A stretch of DNA of 64,000 nt from Maricaulis sp039978735 (GTDB lineage Bacteria > Pseudomonadota > Alphaproteobacteria > Caulobacterales > Maricaulaceae). Below, piece after piece: positions 26,725 through 35,934 of the stretch. Position numbers and translations under genes: made by a program. The stretch spans positions 124,001 through 188,000 of the forward strand of contig NZ_JBDWAS010000035.1 of assembly GCF_039978735.1 (NCBI RefSeq), read 5' to 3'. The notes under the pieces are model-generated. The model was not told the DNA's origin, searched no databases, and saw only the letters and a list, made by a program, of their open reading frames with translations. Each line of letters starts with the position of its first letter. The stretch's first letter is position 1.

Positions 26725-28755
26725 ATGAAATCCATTCTGCGCGCCGGCACCGCCGGCCTGGCGCTTTGCCTTGCAGTGTCCGGCTGGGCCCACGCCCAGG
26801 ACGCGGAGCTGGGGGAGTGGGGCGTCGAGACCCAGCACATCTCGACCACAATCCATCCCGGCAATGACTTCTTCCGCTATGTGAATGAAGGCTGGCTCGA
26901 GAACACCGAGATCCCGGCCGGCTTCTCCTCCTACACGGCCTTCCACGAGCTCTATCTGCGCTCGGAAGACCGGATCGAGGGCATCATCCAGGACTCCGCG
27001 GCCTCCGACGCCGAAGCCGGTACGCTCGCCCAGCAGGTCGGCGATCTCTATGCCAGCTACATGGATGTCGACACGATCAATGCCCGCGGCATCGATCCGG
27101 TGCGCCCGGGCCTGGCCCCGATCGCCGACGCCGAAACGCATGCCGACATCGCGCGCCTGTTCGGCCTGCCCGGCTACCCGTCGATGATCGGCACGAACAT
27201 CTCCCGCGATGAAGGCGATCCCAGTCACTACATCGTCTACATCAACCAGGGCGGTCTGCACCTGCCGACGCGCGACTACTACCTGCTCGACGACGAGCGT
27301 TTCGTGGAATATCGCGCGGCCTACCGCTCCTATATCGCCGACATGTTCGGCTTCCTCGGTTATGAGGATGGCGAGGCCCGGGCCGACCGGGTCATCGCGC
27401 TGGAAACGGCGCTGGCCGAGGTGTACTGGACGCCGGCCCAGACCCGCGACCGCGTCGCAACCTACAACCCGATGACGCTGGACGAGCTGCGCGAGTTTGC
27501 GCCGGAGTTCGACTGGACCGCCTTCCTTGAGGGCAGCGATTTTGCCGACCAGACGAATTTCATCGTCTCCCAGACTTCAGCGATCGACGCTGCGGCCGCC
27601 ATCTTCCGGGACACGCCTGTCGAGACCTGGCAGGACTATCTGGCATTCGGCTATCTCAACGCCACCGCCAACCTGCTGAGCGAAGAGATCTACGCGCGCT
27701 CCTTCGACTTCTGGGGCCGCACACTGAGCGGCACGGCTGAGCCGCGCCCGCGCGACCGCCGGGCGATCCAGTTCGTCAACGGCAATCTGGGCCAGGCCAT
27801 CGGCCAGATCTATGTCGAGCAGTACTTCCCGGCCGAGCACAAGGCCCAGATGGAAGAACTGGTCGGCTATCTTCGTGCCGCCCTGGGTGAGCGGATCGAG
27901 ACGCTCGAATGGATGGATGAAGAGACCCAGACCGAGGCGCTCGCCAAGCTGGAAACCTTCCTGCCGAAGATCGGCTACCCCGATGTGTGGCCGGACTATT
28001 CCAGCATCGAGATCCGCGAAGACGACCTGTTCGGCAATGCCGAGCGCGTCAATGCCTGGTTCCGCGCCGACAGCCGCGACCGCCTGCGCGGTCCGATCCG
28101 CCACTGGGAATGGGGCATGTCGCCGCAAACGGTGAACGCCTACTACAACTCCACCGGCAATGAGATCGTCTTCCCGGCGGCCATCCTGCAGGGGCCTTTC
28201 TTTGACCCGAATGCCGATCCGGCCGTCAATTTCGGCGGTATCGGTGCGGTGATCGGCCACGAAATCGGTCACGGTTTCGACGATCAGGGCAGCCAGTCCG
28301 ACGGCGAAGGCGTGCTGCGCAACTGGTGGACGGACGCCTCGCGCGAGCAGTTCGACGCCCGCACCGACCAGATCGTGGCCCAATACGAACAGTTCTCGCC
28401 GGTCGAGGGCATGAATGTCGACGGTCAGCTGACGCTGGGCGAGAATATCGGCGATATCGGCGGTCTCTCGATGGCCTGGCGGGCCTTCCAGATGTACGCC
28501 GCCGAGCATGACGTTCCCGAAGAGCTCGACGGCTACACGCCGGCCCAGCGCTTCTTCCTGTCCTGGGCGCAGGTCTGGCGCGTCCTGCAGCTGGAAGATG
28601 CGGCCCGGGCGCAGCTGCTCTCCGACCCGCACAGCCCCGGCCAGTACCGGACCAATGGCGTCGTGCGGAATATGGACATCTGGTACGAGGCCTTCGGCGT
28701 GACCGAGGAGCATGACCTCTACCTGCCGCCGGAGCAGCGCGTCTCCATCTGGTAG
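26725..28755 (+). CDS. M13-family metallopeptidase, secreted (third of three)
   Basis: A 676-aa M13 peptidase. Unlike the two preceding copies it has a classical cleavable signal (MKSILRAGTAGLALCLAVSG, then WAHAQDAE) and no lipobox, so it should be soluble in the periplasm or secreted. HEIGH is at residues 512-516 and ENIGD at 573-577. Large blocks are nearly identical to copy two, pointing to a fairly recent duplication with a change of anchoring. GGGGA lies 8 bases before ATG 26725. Confidence 0.93.
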   Translation: MKSILRAGTAGLALCLAVSGWAHAQDAELGEWGVETQHISTTIHPGNDFFRYVNEGWLENTEIPAGFSSYTAFHELYLRSEDRIEGIIQDSAASDAEAGTLAQQVGDLYASYMDVDTINARGIDPVRPGLAPIADAETHADIARLFGLPGYPSMIGTNISRDEGDPSHYIVYINQGGLHLPTRDYYLLDDERFVEYRAAYRSYIADMFGFLGYEDGEARADRVIALETALAEVYWTPAQTRDRVATYNPMTLDELREFAPEFDWTAFLEGSDFADQTNFIVSQTSAIDAAAAIFRDTPVETWQDYLAFGYLNATANLLSEEIYARSFDFWGRTLSGTAEPRPRDRRAIQFVNGNLGQAIGQIYVEQYFPAEHKAQMEELVGYLRAALGERIETLEWMDEETQTEALAKLETFLPKIGYPDVWPDYSSIEIREDDLFGNAERVNAWFRADSRDRLRGPIRHWEWGMSPQTVNAYYNSTGNEIVFPAAILQGPFFDPNADPAVNFGGIGAVIGHEIGHGFDDQGSQSDGEGVLRNWWTDASREQFDARTDQIVAQYEQFSPVEGMNVDGQLTLGENIGDIGGLSMAWRAFQMYAAEHDVPEELDGYTPAQRFFLSWAQVWRVLQLEDAARAQLLSDPHSPGQYRTNGVVRNMDIWYEAFGVTEEHDLYLPPEQRVSIW

Positions 28756-28774
28756 GCGTTCTGCCTGGCACACG

Positions 28775-28806
28775 AAACGGCCCGGTCCCCCGACCGGGCC
28801 GTTTTG
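28775..28806 (+). terminator. Intrinsic terminator after the third M13 gene
   Basis: AAACGGCCCGGTC (28775-28787) is a perfect 13-bp inverted repeat of GACCGGGCCGTTT (28792-28804) with a 4-base loop, ending in TTTTG. Confidence 0.9.
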
Positions 28807-28888
28807 CGTTGCAGCCTTGCCCGCAAGCCTCAAACCCGGTCTTATCCGCCCCCTGTAAAAAAGCAGACGCGATCCACGAGGGGAGATC

Positions 28889-30157
28889 ATGGAAGCCGAA
28901 ACCGCACCGCTGGTGAGCAATGATGCCGTTGTCATGGGCCTGCTCGCCCTGCTTCTGGGCGCCGTATTCTGGACCTCCAGCCTCCAGAGCAAGGCCGCGA
29001 AGACCTTCTACCGGATCTTCCCGCCGCTTCTGCTCTGCTACTTCCTGCCCTCGCTCCTGAACCTCTTCAACATCGTCGATCCGGAAGAGTCGCAGACTTA
29101 TTTCGTCGCCTCGCGCTATCTGCTGCCGGCCGCCCTGGTGCTTCTGACCATGTCCGCCGACCTGCCGGCGACACTGCGCCTGGGCCCCAAGGCGCTGATC
29201 ATGTTCTTCACCGGCACGATCGGTGTCGTGATCGGCGGCCCGGTCGCGCTGTTCATCGCCAGCATCCTCTTCCCCGACGTGGTCGGTGTGACCGGACCGG
29301 ATGCCGTCTGGCGCGGCATGGCAACCGTAGCCGGAACGTGGATCGGCGGCGGAGCAAACCAGGCCGCGATGTACGAATTCTTCGGCGCCGGCAGCGAGGT
29401 CTATTCTGCCTGGATCGCCGTCGACATCATCGTTGCGAATATCTGGATGGCCGTCCTGCTGCTCGGCGTCGCCAACGCCAAGCAGATCGACCGCTTCCTG
29501 AACGCCGATGCCGGCGCCGTCGACGAACTGCGCGCCAAGGCCGAACAGTTCGAGCAGGAGCATGCGCGCGTGCCCGAGCTCAAGGACCTGATGATCATCA
29601 TTGCCATCGGCCTTGGCATGACCGGTCTGGCGCATGTCGTCGCCGACATCATGGGACCGTGGATCGGAACCAACATGCCGGCCCTGGCCGATTTCGGGCT
29701 CGATTCCGGCTTCTTCTGGCTGATGCTGATCGCCACCGTTGCGGGCGTCGCCTTGTCCTTCACCGGCGCGCGTCAGCTGACCGGAGCCGGTTCGATGAAG
29801 GTCGGCTCGGTGTTTATCTATGTCCTGGTCGCGACCATCGGCCTGCGCATGGACATCACGGCGATCTTCCGGAACACCGAATTCTTCATCATCGGCCTGA
29901 TCTGGATGGCCGTGCACGTCACCCTGCTGCTCGCCGTCGCCTGGCTGATCAAGGCACCGACCTTCTTCATCGCGGTCGGCTCCAAGGCCAATATCGGCGG
30001 GGCGGCCTCGGCACCGGTGGTGGCGTCCGCCTTCCATCCTTCGCTGGCACCGGTCGGCGTCCTGCTGGCGGTGGTCGGCTATATTGTCGGCACCTGGGCG
30101 GCCATGATGACGGGCTACATCATGATGGCCATGATGGGTGCGACGGTTACACCATAG
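28889..30157 (+). CDS. DUF819-family integral membrane protein
   Basis: A 422-aa inner-membrane protein with about eleven hydrophobic segments that matches the DUF819 (YjcL-like) family. Typical segments are MATVAGTWIGGGANQAAM in the first half and FFIAVGSKANIGGAASAPVV in the second, where Gly-rich re-entrant stretches suggest a transporter. A cytosolic charged loop (DRFLNADAGAVDELRAKAEQ) separates the halves. GGGGAGATC precedes ATG 28889. Function is unproven in the family; transport of an organic anion or amino acid is a guess. It follows the M13 peptidases but has its own upstream terminator boundary. Confidence 0.88.
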   Translation: MEAETAPLVSNDAVVMGLLALLLGAVFWTSSLQSKAAKTFYRIFPPLLLCYFLPSLLNLFNIVDPEESQTYFVASRYLLPAALVLLTMSADLPATLRLGPKALIMFFTGTIGVVIGGPVALFIASILFPDVVGVTGPDAVWRGMATVAGTWIGGGANQAAMYEFFGAGSEVYSAWIAVDIIVANIWMAVLLLGVANAKQIDRFLNADAGAVDELRAKAEQFEQEHARVPELKDLMIIIAIGLGMTGLAHVVADIMGPWIGTNMPALADFGLDSGFFWLMLIATVAGVALSFTGARQLTGAGSMKVGSVFIYVLVATIGLRMDITAIFRNTEFFIIGLIWMAVHVTLLLAVAWLIKAPTFFIAVGSKANIGGAASAPVVASAFHPSLAPVGVLLAVVGYIVGTWAAMMTGYIMMAMMGATVTP

Positions 30158-30325
30158 CGCACAAAAACAACCGGATAGGGAATATCCGCCACAAATTCCC
30201 CTGACGGGTGTTTTCCGGGCAGGCATGGTTAATCTTTCTTAACCATGCCTGCAATTTGCGCTAGCATCCGCTCGATTTGCGAGCCCGTACCAACGGCCCC
30301 GCAGTGTCGACAGAGGGGGAATCAC

Positions 30326-31297
30326 ATGCTCCGACACACGCTTCTGTGCGGCTCAGCCGCCGTACTCATCTCGGCATCAGCCGCTTTTGCCGGCGATGCC
30401 GAATGGTTCCCGCCGGATCCGCCGAACAGCGCGACCGCCGGCGAGTGCTATGCCCGCGTCCGGATCGCGCCGGAATACGACGCCTATTCCGAACAGGTCA
30501 CCACGCAGGACAGCTATGAGCGCTACAATGTGGCCCCGCCGCGCCTGCGCGACGAGCGCCGCGAATACATCTCCCGCGAAGCCGGCATGCGCTACATCGT
30601 CACCGAGCCGGTCTACGAGACCGTCACCGAGACGGTGCAGGTTCGTCCGGCCTATGTGGAATACGTCGTCGAGCCGGCGGTCCACGATACGGTGACCGAG
30701 ACCATCATGGTCCGCGAGCCGCGCATGGTCTGGCGCCGGGGCTACACCCCGGGTGCGCAGATGACCCGCTTCGACAGCGAGACCGGCGAAGTCTGGTGTC
30801 TGGTCGAGGAAGAGGGCGAATATCGCACCGTCACCCGCAATATCGTGGTGCAGCCGGCCCAGATCCGCGAAGTCGAGCACCCTGCGGAATACGCCACCAT
30901 CACGCGTGACGTTCTCGTGCAGGAAGCGCGTTTCGAACAGGTTCCGATCGAGGAACTGCGCGACAGCTACCGCATCCAGGTCATCGACCAGCATGCCACG
31001 GTCGACAGCCATGTCGTGCCGGTGGAGACTGAAACCGTCACCCGCTACTCCCTGCGCACCGAAGAGCGCTGGGAATGGCGCCTGGTCGACTGCGAGGACA
31101 TCGAGCTGCCGGGCTACAACCCGCCGACCAGCACCGAAGTCCCGGCGGTCGCCCACAACCGGGCCACTCCGGCACCGCAGCGCGGCAACACCTATCTCTA
31201 CGGCACGGACGTGCCGGTGCAGGATGACAGCTATTCGGAAGAAGTTCCGGTGGCGCAGGTCTCCTACTCCACACGCACCAGCCGCCGGGCGCAATAA
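30326..31297 (+). CDS. Secreted beta-repeat protein of unknown function
   Basis: A 323-aa exported protein (signal MLRHTLLCGSAAVLISASA, cleavage after AFA). The mature part opens with SATAGECYARVRIAPEYDAY, a start also seen in some alphaproteobacterial OmpA-like and cell-envelope proteins. It then consists of about eight imperfect 23-25-residue units of the form P-x-Y-x-T-V-T-E-x-V-x-V-R-x-A (PVYETVTETVQVRPAYVEYV, PAVHDTVTETIMVREPRMVW, PAEYATITRDVLVQEARFEQ). Alternating hydrophobic and charged residues indicate beta strands. No OmpA peptidoglycan-binding domain follows. Start 30326 has GAGGGGGA upstream. A cell-surface or periplasmic structural role is inference. Confidence 0.75.
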   Translation: MLRHTLLCGSAAVLISASAAFAGDAEWFPPDPPNSATAGECYARVRIAPEYDAYSEQVTTQDSYERYNVAPPRLRDERREYISREAGMRYIVTEPVYETVTETVQVRPAYVEYVVEPAVHDTVTETIMVREPRMVWRRGYTPGAQMTRFDSETGEVWCLVEEEGEYRTVTRNIVVQPAQIREVEHPAEYATITRDVLVQEARFEQVPIEELRDSYRIQVIDQHATVDSHVVPVETETVTRYSLRTEERWEWRLVDCEDIELPGYNPPTSTEVPAVAHNRATPAPQRGNTYLYGTDVPVQDDSYSEEVPVAQVSYSTRTSRRAQ

Positions 31298-31349
31298 CGC
31301 GCACGGACTGCAATTCAGGTCTGGACCCGGGGGGCACCGGACCCAAGAT

Positions 31350-31379
31350 GAACGGCGCGGGCGCAAGCTCGCGCCGTTC
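31350..31379 (+). terminator. Probable terminator hairpin
   Basis: GAACGGCGCG (31350-31359) and CGCGCCGTTC (31370-31379) form a perfect 10-bp stem with a 10-base loop between two co-directional genes; the T-run after it is weak (GCCGTTTC). Confidence 0.55.
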
Positions 31380-31413
31380 GCCGTTTCAGGCCGCAGCAAA
31401 CCGGGACCTCACC

Positions 31414-32019
31414 ATGTCAGCCAGAGACTATGTCGTCGGCTATGGCAGCCTGCTTTCCAGCTATAGCCGCACCACCTATTCCGGCCTGACCGAGCAGGCG
31501 CGGCCGGTTATCGCGCTGGGCTGGCGCCGGGGCTGGACGGTTCGATACACCGACGAGGCTGCGACCTATGCCGGTGTCCGCGCGGCGCCGGGGCATGCGC
31601 TGGACGCGGCACTGGTGCCGACCGAGATCACCGATGCCCTGCGTCACCGCGAGCGCGGCTATGTCTTCACCGAACTGCCGCGCCACACCGTGCTGCCCGC
31701 CGATCCCGAACACGGCGCCCTGCCCGACGGCCGCTACTGGATCGTGGTGAACCGCGAACAGGTCCGGGCCGATGCCGGCCATCCCATCCCGCAATCCTAT
31801 GTCGATACCTGTCTGGTCGGCTGCCTGGAAACCGGCGGCGAGGCTCGCGCCCGCGCCTTCATCCGCAATACCGAATTATGGGATGCCCCCTGGATCGACG
31901 ACCGCGACAGCGCCTCACCGCTTTATCCGCGGCGAACCCCGGCGACGGCCGGCCAGCGCGAGGCCATCGACCGTCTGCTGGCGAGCGAGGGCGTTCTGCG
32001 CCACCGGAGCGCGGTCTGA
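31414..32019 (+). CDS. Gamma-glutamylcyclotransferase-like protein
   Basis: A 201-aa protein with the GGCT-fold hallmark VVGYGSLLSS at residues about 6-15, followed by RPVIALGWRRGWTVRY, AALVPTEITDALRHRERGY and YWIVVN, typical of the ChaC/AIG2/GGCT superfamily, which handles gamma-glutamyl and related peptides. The conserved acidic catalytic position is probably the Glu in the HRERGY region. I chose ATG 31414; an earlier in-frame start lies in the terminator stem of the preceding gene. Convergent with the class-V aminotransferase; a pair of hairpin repeats fills the gap. Confidence 0.75.
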   Translation: MSARDYVVGYGSLLSSYSRTTYSGLTEQARPVIALGWRRGWTVRYTDEAATYAGVRAAPGHALDAALVPTEITDALRHRERGYVFTELPRHTVLPADPEHGALPDGRYWIVVNREQVRADAGHPIPQSYVDTCLVGCLETGGEARARAFIRNTELWDAPWIDDRDSASPLYPRRTPATAGQREAIDRLLASEGVLRHRSAV

Positions 32020-32070
32020 TTTCCAGAGCAATTTCATCGCAATCGAAGTCAATAAGACTGCTCTGGCTTT

Positions 32071-32185
32071 TGAGTGGTCGCATTTTCGAACCGCAAAACC
32101 GGTCCCCACTTTTGCTGAAAATGCAGGGTCCTGAGTGGTCGCATTTTCGAACCGCAAAACCGGTCCCCACTTTTGCTGAAAACGC
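32071..32185. repeat. Tandem pair of 45-base hairpin-forming intergenic repeats (locus 1)
   Basis: Two near-identical units have cores at 32080-32124 and 32141-32185, offset by 61 bases. Each starts GCATTTTC and ends GAAAATGC (GAAAACGC in the second), with inner GCAAAA/TTTTGC arms, so each folds into a hairpin with the loop CCGGTCCCCAC. The same pair with the same 61-base offset occurs at 35935-36040. Both loci sit between converging genes. Confidence 0.9.
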
Positions 32186-32186
32186 T

Positions 32187-33803
32187 TTAATGAACCGGAT
32201 CGCTGAAGCGCGCCAGCACGTCTCTCGCGGTGGCAAAGGCCTCGCGCCGCAATTCGCGCAGATCCCGCACCGCCTCGCAGCTCCGGGCAAACTGCGGCTC
32301 TGACAGCAGGCGCTTCGGGAAGCCCGTCTCCTGGCGCTCCGGCACATCGCCGCCCCAGGCCCAGCTGCCGGTTCGTTCGTCGCAATCATAGAAGCGGGCA
32401 AACACGTCGGCATGCTCGGCGAGGAATTCGACGGCGGAGACGAGGAAATCGACATCGTCCGCGCTCATCGTCCAGTGCAGGCTGACCCGGCACCAGCCCG
32501 GACGCGCGCCGGTTTCGCCAGCGAGAACCCGCTCGCGGATTGCCATGGTCTCGTCGTCCCCGATGCCGAGCAGATGGTGACCATAAGGCCCGGCGCAGGA
32601 ACAGCCGGCGCGTGACTGGATCCCGAACAGGTCGTTCAAAAGCACCGTCACCAGACGCGGCGGGATGCGATTTCCGTTCCGGCTCAAAAGGTTGAAGGAG
32701 ACGATCCCGATGCGTCGCGCGGGGGCGGCCGGGCCGAGAACCTCGATCCGCGGATTGGCCGTCCAGCGGGACAGGGCCGTTTCCAGCGCCCGGTGCTCGC
32801 GCGCTGCAATCATGTCATGACCGATTTCGGTCTGAAGTTTCAACACCAGCGCTGCGCGGACGAATTGCGGCAGGCCCGGCGTTCCGGCCCGTTCGCGCGC
32901 TTCGATATCGTCGATGAAATCATGCCCGCCCGGCCAGACATAGCGCACCGTGCCGCCGCCGGAGAGGGTCGGCGGAAGGTGTTCGGGATAGAGCGCACTG
33001 TTGAACAGGAGGAGACCGCAGCTGCCCGGACCGCCGACGAATTTGTGGGGCGAGAAATACACCGCATCGATCGCGGCTTCCGGATCGGACGGGTGCATGT
33101 CGATCGGCAGATAGGGCGCACTGGCGGCGCAATCCAGACACATAATGGCACCATGCGCGTGCAGGCAGCGCGCCAGAGCGGTGACATCCGTGCGCACTCC
33201 GGTGACATTCGACGCTGCGGAGAAGGCGCCGATCTTGCGCTTGCCGGCATGGCGCGGATCCGAGAGGGCGGCGGCGAGGGCGGAAAGATCGATCCCGCCA
33301 TCGGCAGCCAGCGGAATGGTCACTGTCTCGGCCAGGCTTTCGCGCCAGGTCAGCTCGTTGGAATGGTGCTCATAGGGGCCGACGAAGACGACGGTGTCTG
33401 GCGCGTAGTCCTCAAGACCGCCCAGCGCGGCGCGGGTGGCGGGCGGAATGGCCAGGCCCAGGATTTCCTGCAGCTTGTGGATCGCGCCGGTCGCGCCGGC
33501 CGCGCACGGGATCAGGCAGTCGCCAGGGCCGGCATTGACGGCCGACTTGATGATCCGCTCGGCCTCGCGCATCCAGGCATTGCTGGCCCGGCCGGTCGCG
33601 CTGTCCTCGGTGTGGGGATTGGCATAGTCCGACGCCAGGCGCTGTATCACCGCCTCGATCTCCGCCAGGGCCCGGCCGGATGCCGTGTAGTCGGCATAGA
33701 AGAGCGGCCGCGAGCCGAAGGGCGTTTCCAGCCGCACATCGCCGCCCGCAAGTCCGGCCCGGACCCGGTCAATGAGGGTTTCGGTGCGGCTTTCGTCGAA
33801 CAT
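32187..33803 (-). CDS. Class-V aminotransferase-fold PLP enzyme (cysteine-desulfurase-like)
   Basis: A 538-aa pyridoxal-phosphate enzyme of aminotransferase class V. The cofactor lysine is in VYFSPHKFVGGPGSCG (Lys254). Other landmarks are YEHHSN near residue 145, HGAIMCLDCAASAP with the PLP-ring-binding Asp, and a cysteine-bearing loop RAGCSCAGPYGHHLLGIG that resembles the active loop of cysteine desulfurase/selenocysteine-lyase relatives. It is longer than IscS/SufS by about 120 residues, mostly at the C-terminus. Divergent from an Lrp/AsnC regulator, which suggests an amino-acid-responsive catabolic or sulfur-mobilising role; substrate unknown. Confidence 0.85.
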   Translation of the reverse strand: MFDESRTETLIDRVRAGLAGGDVRLETPFGSRPLFYADYTASGRALAEIEAVIQRLASDYANPHTEDSATGRASNAWMREAERIIKSAVNAGPGDCLIPCAAGATGAIHKLQEILGLAIPPATRAALGGLEDYAPDTVVFVGPYEHHSNELTWRESLAETVTIPLAADGGIDLSALAAALSDPRHAGKRKIGAFSAASNVTGVRTDVTALARCLHAHGAIMCLDCAASAPYLPIDMHPSDPEAAIDAVYFSPHKFVGGPGSCGLLLFNSALYPEHLPPTLSGGGTVRYVWPGGHDFIDDIEARERAGTPGLPQFVRAALVLKLQTEIGHDMIAAREHRALETALSRWTANPRIEVLGPAAPARRIGIVSFNLLSRNGNRIPPRLVTVLLNDLFGIQSRAGCSCAGPYGHHLLGIGDDETMAIRERVLAGETGARPGWCRVSLHWTMSADDVDFLVSAVEFLAEHADVFARFYDCDERTGSWAWGGDVPERQETGFPKRLLSEPQFARSCEAVRDLRELRREAFATARDVLARFSDPVH

Positions 33804-33919
33804 GGTCTGCTCCCTCCTGGCTGAGAAACGACTAGACCATGTTTTCCGGGGCTATTTTCGCCAATTGAAACCCGCCCCGGGCACACCTATGGTGATTTTC
33901 ACCAACAGGGAGACAATTC

Positions 33920-34375
33920 GTGGAGATTGACGACTATGACCGCCGGCTTCTGCGCGAGATCCAGAGCGACTCCGACCGGACGGTGCAGGAACTGGCCGAC
34001 CTGATCGGCCTCAGCGCGACACCGACCGCCCGGCGCCTGAAGCGTCTTGCCGAGGCCGGCATCATCCGGAAACACGTCGCCCTGCTCGACCCGGAAGCGC
34101 TGGGCCTGCAGGCCACCCTGTTCATCGCTGTGCGTACCAGCCGGCATGATGCGGAATGGCTCGGACGCTTTGCCGAAGGCGTGCGCCGCATGCCGGAAGT
34201 GGTCGAATTCTACCGGCTGAGCGGCGATATCGACTATCTGATCAAGCTCTGCCTGCCCGACGTTCGGGCCTATGACGAGGTCTACAAGAAACTGATCGCC
34301 ATAGCCCCCCTGTCCGATGTCAGCGCCAGCTTTGCCATGGAAGCGATCAAGAACACGACAAAACTTCCCATTTGA
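33920..34375 (+). CDS. Lrp/AsnC-family regulator
   Basis: A 151-aa Lrp/AsnC transcription factor with an N-terminal helix-turn-helix (DDYDRRLLREIQSDSDRTVQELADLIGLSATPTARRLKRL) and a C-terminal RAM ligand domain (FYRLSGDIDYLIKLCLPDVRAYDEV). The start is GTG 33920 with AGGGAG upstream. It is divergent from the class-V aminotransferase across 116 bases, the usual arrangement for local control of an amino-acid enzyme. The MFS gene downstream starts 33 bases later and may be co-transcribed. Confidence 0.92.
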   Translation: MEIDDYDRRLLREIQSDSDRTVQELADLIGLSATPTARRLKRLAEAGIIRKHVALLDPEALGLQATLFIAVRTSRHDAEWLGRFAEGVRRMPEVVEFYRLSGDIDYLIKLCLPDVRAYDEVYKKLIAIAPLSDVSASFAMEAIKNTTKLPI

Positions 34376-34408
34376 CGGGCACTTGGCACGCTTGATACGG
34401 GGCACGCG

Positions 34409-35881
34409 ATGGGCGAAGCTTCGCCCTGTCCGCGAGCTGACCCCCTGATGCCCATCATGACCGATCCGACCGTCGACACCGCCCTGGACCCCGAGCCCCG
34501 GCGCCGGGGCGAAAGCTATCGAAATGTCGCCGCGATCGTGCTGGCCCTGGCCATGCTGCAGATGGCAGCGGGCGCCCTCTCCGTGGTGGGTCCGCTGGCG
34601 CTGATTTCCGGCGGCGCCTCGACGCTGAAGATCGGTACCATCGTCTCCGGCTATGCCTTCGGCTTCCTGCTGGGCGCACACTTTGCCCCGCGCGAAATCC
34701 GCCGCATCGGCCATATCCGTGCTGTTGCCGCCTTTGCCGGCGTGACCTCGATTGCGGCCGCCCTTCTCTATGTCAGTGACGCGCTGGCCTGGTGGCTGAT
34801 CATGCAGTTCATCATGGGCGTGTGCGTGGCCGGCTTCCTGGCATCCGGCGAAAGCTGGGTGGCGGACGCCGCCCCCAGCGACAAGCGCGGCGCCATTCTC
34901 AGCTTCTACCTGGTGACCGCCAAGATCGGCTTCATCCTCGGTCCCTTCCTCGTAGCCTCGGTGCCGCCTGGCGCTGCCGTGGGCTTCATGATCGTGGCTG
35001 CGCTCTACACCGCCAGCCTGATCCCGGCGACCGCTACCAACCGCGCCCAGCCGGCCGCGCCCTCGGCCGAGCCCTTCGGTCCGCTGCGGATCTGGAAGAC
35101 CGCCCCGTCCGCCGTGATCGCCGCCGGGTCCGCCGGCCTGGTCAATGGCGCGGTTATGCAGCTCTATGCCGTCTATGTCGGCGGGATGGGAACCGAGTCG
35201 GTCGCCGCCACGGCAGCCGTTTTCTCCGCCTTCATGGTCGGTGGCGGCGTGATCGCCCAATGGCCGGCCGGGATGATTTCCGACCGGATCGACCGCCGTC
35301 TCGTGATCGCCGCGCTGGCGGTGACGGCCGGGATTGCCGGCGTGGTGCTGGGGTTGATGTCCAGCGTGCTGCCGCTGATCGCGGTCTTCGTGATTGCCGG
35401 CATCTGGGGGGCCGGGGCGCAATCCTATTACGGCATCGCCGCAGCCCACGCCGCCGACCGCGCGGATGAGGGCCAGGCGACCAACATGATGTCGGGCATT
35501 CTGACGATCTATGCCACCGGCGCCATGATCGGCCCGGTGATCGCCGGCGCGACCATGAGCCTGGTGGGAACGTCAGGCCTCTTCCTCTACGCCGCGGTCA
35601 TCCTGTTCGGCCTGTTCGGCGCCATGCTCTATCGCCGCACCGGCAAGCCGCCGGCCAAGGATATCGACAAGGCCGACTTCGAGGCGACATCGGCGACCAG
35701 TGTCTCGGTCTACGAGCTCACGGAGATCGCCAGCGAGGAGGCGGAAACCGAAACTGGTGAGGAAGACGAGGATAGCGCCATGTCCTTCGCCGATTCCGGC
35801 CTGGTCATGGATGACGAGGACGATATCGACGACGACGCCCTCGACGATGATGACGAGGAAGACGGCTACTGGCGCTCCTAG
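34409..35881 (+). CDS. MFS transporter with a long acidic C-terminal tail
   Basis: A 490-aa major-facilitator protein with twelve predicted helices (residues about 40-425), including GYAFGFLLGAHFAPREIRRIGHIR and the GESWVADAAPSDKRGAILSFY loop, resembling the YcaD-like/UMF2 group. After the last helix comes a tail of about 65 residues that ends in a run of Asp/Glu (MDDEDDIDDDALDDDDEEDG). Start is uncertain: ATG 34409 has GGGG upstream, while ATG 34448 and 34457 are also possible. It follows the Lrp gene on the same strand, so it may export or import the same amino acid metabolised by the divergent enzyme. Substrate unknown. Confidence 0.88.
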   Translation: MGEASPCPRADPLMPIMTDPTVDTALDPEPRRRGESYRNVAAIVLALAMLQMAAGALSVVGPLALISGGASTLKIGTIVSGYAFGFLLGAHFAPREIRRIGHIRAVAAFAGVTSIAAALLYVSDALAWWLIMQFIMGVCVAGFLASGESWVADAAPSDKRGAILSFYLVTAKIGFILGPFLVASVPPGAAVGFMIVAALYTASLIPATATNRAQPAAPSAEPFGPLRIWKTAPSAVIAAGSAGLVNGAVMQLYAVYVGGMGTESVAATAAVFSAFMVGGGVIAQWPAGMISDRIDRRLVIAALAVTAGIAGVVLGLMSSVLPLIAVFVIAGIWGAGAQSYYGIAAAHAADRADEGQATNMMSGILTIYATGAMIGPVIAGATMSLVGTSGLFLYAAVILFGLFGAMLYRRTGKPPAKDIDKADFEATSATSVSVYELTEIASEEAETETGEEDEDSAMSFADSGLVMDDEDDIDDDALDDDDEEDGYWRS

Positions 35882-35927
35882 GGCCATTTCATCGACCTCA
35901 GTATCGATGAAATGGCCCTGGCTTTTT
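35881..35927 (+). terminator. Strong intrinsic terminator after the MFS gene
   Basis: A perfect 15-bp stem (35881-35895 with 35904-35918; left arm GGGCCATTTCATCGA) with an 8-base loop is followed by TGGCTTTTT. The first base overlaps the stop codon. Confidence 0.92.
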
Positions 35928-35934
35928 GGCGGTC

